Virus record (IMG/VR): IMGVR_UViG_3300035116_000031
Coordinates: 1 to 59,326 of that record
From: a virus
Direction: 5' to 3' (one strand)
DNA length: 59,326 nt
Shown one piece after another: positions 57,547-59,326 of this stretch. Every line of letters starts with the position of its first letter. The stretch's first letter is position 1. Position numbers and translations under genes: made by a program. The notes under the pieces were generated by a model. The model saw only the letters and a program-made list of their open reading frames with translations. It was not told the DNA's origin and did not search any database.

Positions 57547-57740
57547 GCGTCTACCGCCACCGTCGCTGGAACTTCTGGAGGACCTGGGTGCGGCAAGCGT
57601 GGTATCTCGGTGGTGGGCTCAAGCCGTGGGAGCTGGAGCGACTCAGCCTGCGGGACAGAAAGGACCTCCTGGACGCCATCGACTGGAAGATTGAGCAGGA
57701 GAACGAGGCCCTCGAGAAGGCCACGCAGAAAGGGAAGTAG
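57513..57740 (+). CDS. Tail assembly chaperone -1 frameshift extension (gpT-like part)
   Basis: After G-GGT-TTT (57507-57513), reading slips to the -1 frame and continues 75 codons to TAG 57738-57740. It has no good start of its own. The segment is Trp/Arg-rich then helical (RHRRWNFWRTWVRQAWYLGG; KPWELERLSLRDRKDLLDAI). The fusion would be ~181 aa. A low-frequency gpG-T product binds the tape measure during tail assembly in many phages. Confidence 0.75.
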   Translation, partial: SEGGDAEPDALSVYRHRRWNFWRTWVRQAWYLGGGLKPWELERLSLRDRKDLLDAIDWKIEQENEALEKATQKGK

Positions 57741-57742
57741 CG

Positions 57743-59326
57743 ATGCCCACCACGGTCTACGACGTCGCCATCCGATACGAGGTAGAGGACAAGGCGTCGC
57801 ATGGCCTCGAGGGCATGGCCAAGCATGCGGAGAACGCCGAGCGCCACACCATGGGCCTGAAGGAAGGCCTGGTGGCGCTCGGCGAAGTGTTTCTCGTCGG
57901 GGAAGCCTTCCACAAGGGCAAAGAGCTCTTCATCGACTGGAACCGCGAGATCCAGAACATGCGCATCCAGGGCGCGGCCATGCTCCAGGCCAACGACCTG
58001 GCCAAGACCTGGGACCAGGCCACCATCAGCGCCGGGAAGATGGTGGACGAGTTCAACCGCTTCGCCGTCACCTCGCCCGTCACCACGCGTGAGCTCGAGG
58101 GCATGGCCAACGGGGTCAGTACCGCGGTGGCGCAGGCGGGCGGCGGCATCAAGGACATCGTCAACGTCACCGAGCAGGGCATCATCGCGGCCAAGGCCTT
58201 CGGCATGGAGTCGTCCATGGCGGCGCTCCAGATCTCCGAGGCCATCTCGCGCGGTGCGCACGTGCGGGAACGCTTCACCGCCACGCTCATCAAGACCCAG
58301 AACATGACGCTGGAGGAGTTCAACAAGCTGGACCCCACCAAACGTGTGGCGCTCATCGAGAAGGCCCTCAACAGCCCCGCCATGAAGAACGCCGCGCGCG
58401 CGTTCGGCGACAGCTGGGACGGCGTGTGGTCGACGCTGCAGGACAAGGTGGAGATCACCTTCGGCCACGCCGGGCACCAGATGTTCATGGCCATCGCGGG
58501 CGAGGTGAAGGCCATCAACGTCTGGCTCACCGACAACGACGCCCTGGTGGAGCAGTGGGGCGCGAAGCTGGGCATGTACCTCAAGGAGGGCTTCAGCCAT
58601 GTGCGCAGCGCTGTGGCCTTCCTGGTGGAGCACAAGGACACCCTCCTGAAGGTGGGCGAGGTGTGGGCGGCGAGCAAGATCCTGGGCAACATGGGGGCGT
58701 TCAGCGGCGCCGGCATCGCCGGTGGGGCGGGTGGCATGGGCGCGTTCTTCGGCGGGGCCAAGATGGGCCTCCTGGGCACGCCAGGCCAGTCGGCCAACCT
58801 GTCGCTCGGGCAGGTGCTGGGCGGCGCAGCGTCGTCCGTCTTCCTGTCGAAGTACCTCGGCGCCGACAAGCTGCAGAGCACCGTTACGGGCCTGACGGGT
58901 GCGCTCTCCACCCTACCCGGGCCACTCGGGTTGCTGGGCTCGGCGCTGAACGGGCTGGTGCTGGCCATCGAATACGCTGAGAACGAGCTGGACAAGTCTC
59001 ACCGCGAGCAGGTGGAGAAGACCGCCGAGCAGGGTGCCATCATGTCCGCCCTCAAGGAAGCAGTCAAAAACGACGCCTTCATCGACATGGCCTTGAACGG
59101 CAAGAATCAGATGACGCGTGAGGTGGGCGCCGCGCAGGCCGACATCACCCTCGGCAAGATCGTGGAGGAGGTGCACGCCGCGGGCGCGTACACCAAGGAC
59201 GCCCAGCTGGACATGGTGAAGATGTCGCAGTACCTGGCGGGCATCGGCATCCAGGGCGAGACGCAGAGCCAGTACCTGAAGATCGCGGCCGACGCGTTCA
59301 AATACTTCGGCGCCGGCTCCGAAGTA
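57743..59326 (+). CDS. Tape measure protein (partial, runs off window)
   Basis: 528 codons without a stop, ATG 57743 two bases after the chaperone stop. Helical, Ala/Gly/Lys-rich. 'EGMAKHAENAERHTMGLKEG' and 'AVTSPVTTRELEGMANGVST' are typical tape-measure N-terminal features. Hydrophobic Gly-rich stretches follow at ~310-335 (GAFSGAGIAGGAGGMGAFFG) and ~390-412. Sets tail length and is ejected with DNA. The C-terminal part probably lies at 3-209. Confidence 0.8.
   Translation, partial: MPTTVYDVAIRYEVEDKASHGLEGMAKHAENAERHTMGLKEGLVALGEVFLVGEAFHKGKELFIDWNREIQNMRIQGAAMLQANDLAKTWDQATISAGKMVDEFNRFAVTSPVTTRELEGMANGVSTAVAQAGGGIKDIVNVTEQGIIAAKAFGMESSMAALQISEAISRGAHVRERFTATLIKTQNMTLEEFNKLDPTKRVALIEKALNSPAMKNAARAFGDSWDGVWSTLQDKVEITFGHAGHQMFMAIAGEVKAINVWLTDNDALVEQWGAKLGMYLKEGFSHVRSAVAFLVEHKDTLLKVGEVWAASKILGNMGAFSGAGIAGGAGGMGAFFGGAKMGLLGTPGQSANLSLGQVLGGAASSVFLSKYLGADKLQSTVTGLTGALSTLPGPLGLLGSALNGLVLAIEYAENELDKSHREQVEKTAEQGAIMSALKEAVKNDAFIDMALNGKNQMTREVGAAQADITLGKIVEEVHAAGAYTKDAQLDMVKMSQYLAGIGIQGETQSQYLKIAADAFKYFGAGSEV

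Overview
The window is about 59.3 kb of high-GC DNA from a tailed bacteriophage with a contractile tail (myovirus morphology). It encodes a tail sheath, a tail tube, a gpG/gpGT-style frameshifted chaperone, a tape measure protein, and gpD-, gpV-, gp25/W- and J-like baseplate proteins. Head and packaging genes are also present: terminase, portal, MuF-like protein, scaffold and capsid. I see no integrase, transposase, tRNA, CRISPR array or rRNA, so a virulent lifestyle is the simplest reading. Two encoded secreted Cys-rich proteins have the 'C..D..C' style common in Myxococcota, which makes a myxobacterial-type host a reasonable but unproven guess. Both contig ends lie in the tape measure gene, so the window is probably a nearly complete, circularly permuted genome. 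The two ends do not join in frame, so some bases are missing or wrong at the junction.

Layout. (1) 1-12416, + strand: the tape measure end, baseplate hub and spike, three exported proteins, gp25/J/I-like baseplate proteins, a fibre, and a lysis cassette (M15 endolysin, holin-like and membrane proteins). The gpV-like spike gene is interrupted by an in-frame TAG. (2) 12388-42556, mostly - strand: an early/metabolic region of tightly overlapping genes. From its upstream end (right to left) it encodes an HTH regulator, an AEP-type primase fused to an SF3-like helicase, dNTP hydrolases, an expanded family of small paralogous proteins, a Cas4/RecB-like nuclease fusion, a metallophosphoesterase, a trypsin-like protease and a helicase. 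An OB-like candidate ssDNA-binding protein, MazG-type hydrolases, PolA, a MoxR/VWA pair, many small zinc-binding proteins and secreted proteins follow. The far end is a DNA-hypermodification-type module of ParB-like protein, TET/JBP dioxygenase and P-loop kinase. A three-gene + strand island (RuvC-like resolvase, 23581-24622) sits inside it. (3) 42557-43729: a 1.2 kb intergenic hub with AT-rich hairpin DNA, short repeats and dyads, between divergent early and late blocks; it is the best origin/control candidate. (4) 43730-59326, + strand: terminase small and large subunits, four tandem small CxCGH zinc-type proteins, portal, MuF-like protein, scaffold, capsid, connectors, sheath, tube, chaperones and tape measure.

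Regulation visible in the sequence: several near-consensus sigma70-type promoters (TTGAC[ACGT], 16-18 bp spacer, TA..[AC]T-like -10), two of them positioned so that transcripts would be leaderless, and several strong hairpins or terminators. Many genes overlap by ATGA, GTGA or TGATG, implying translational coupling, and these overlaps were used to set starts. The main candidates for new biology are the TET/JBP-ParB-kinase module with its promoter-embedded dyad, the paralogous small-protein family, and the zinc-protein array between terminase and portal.
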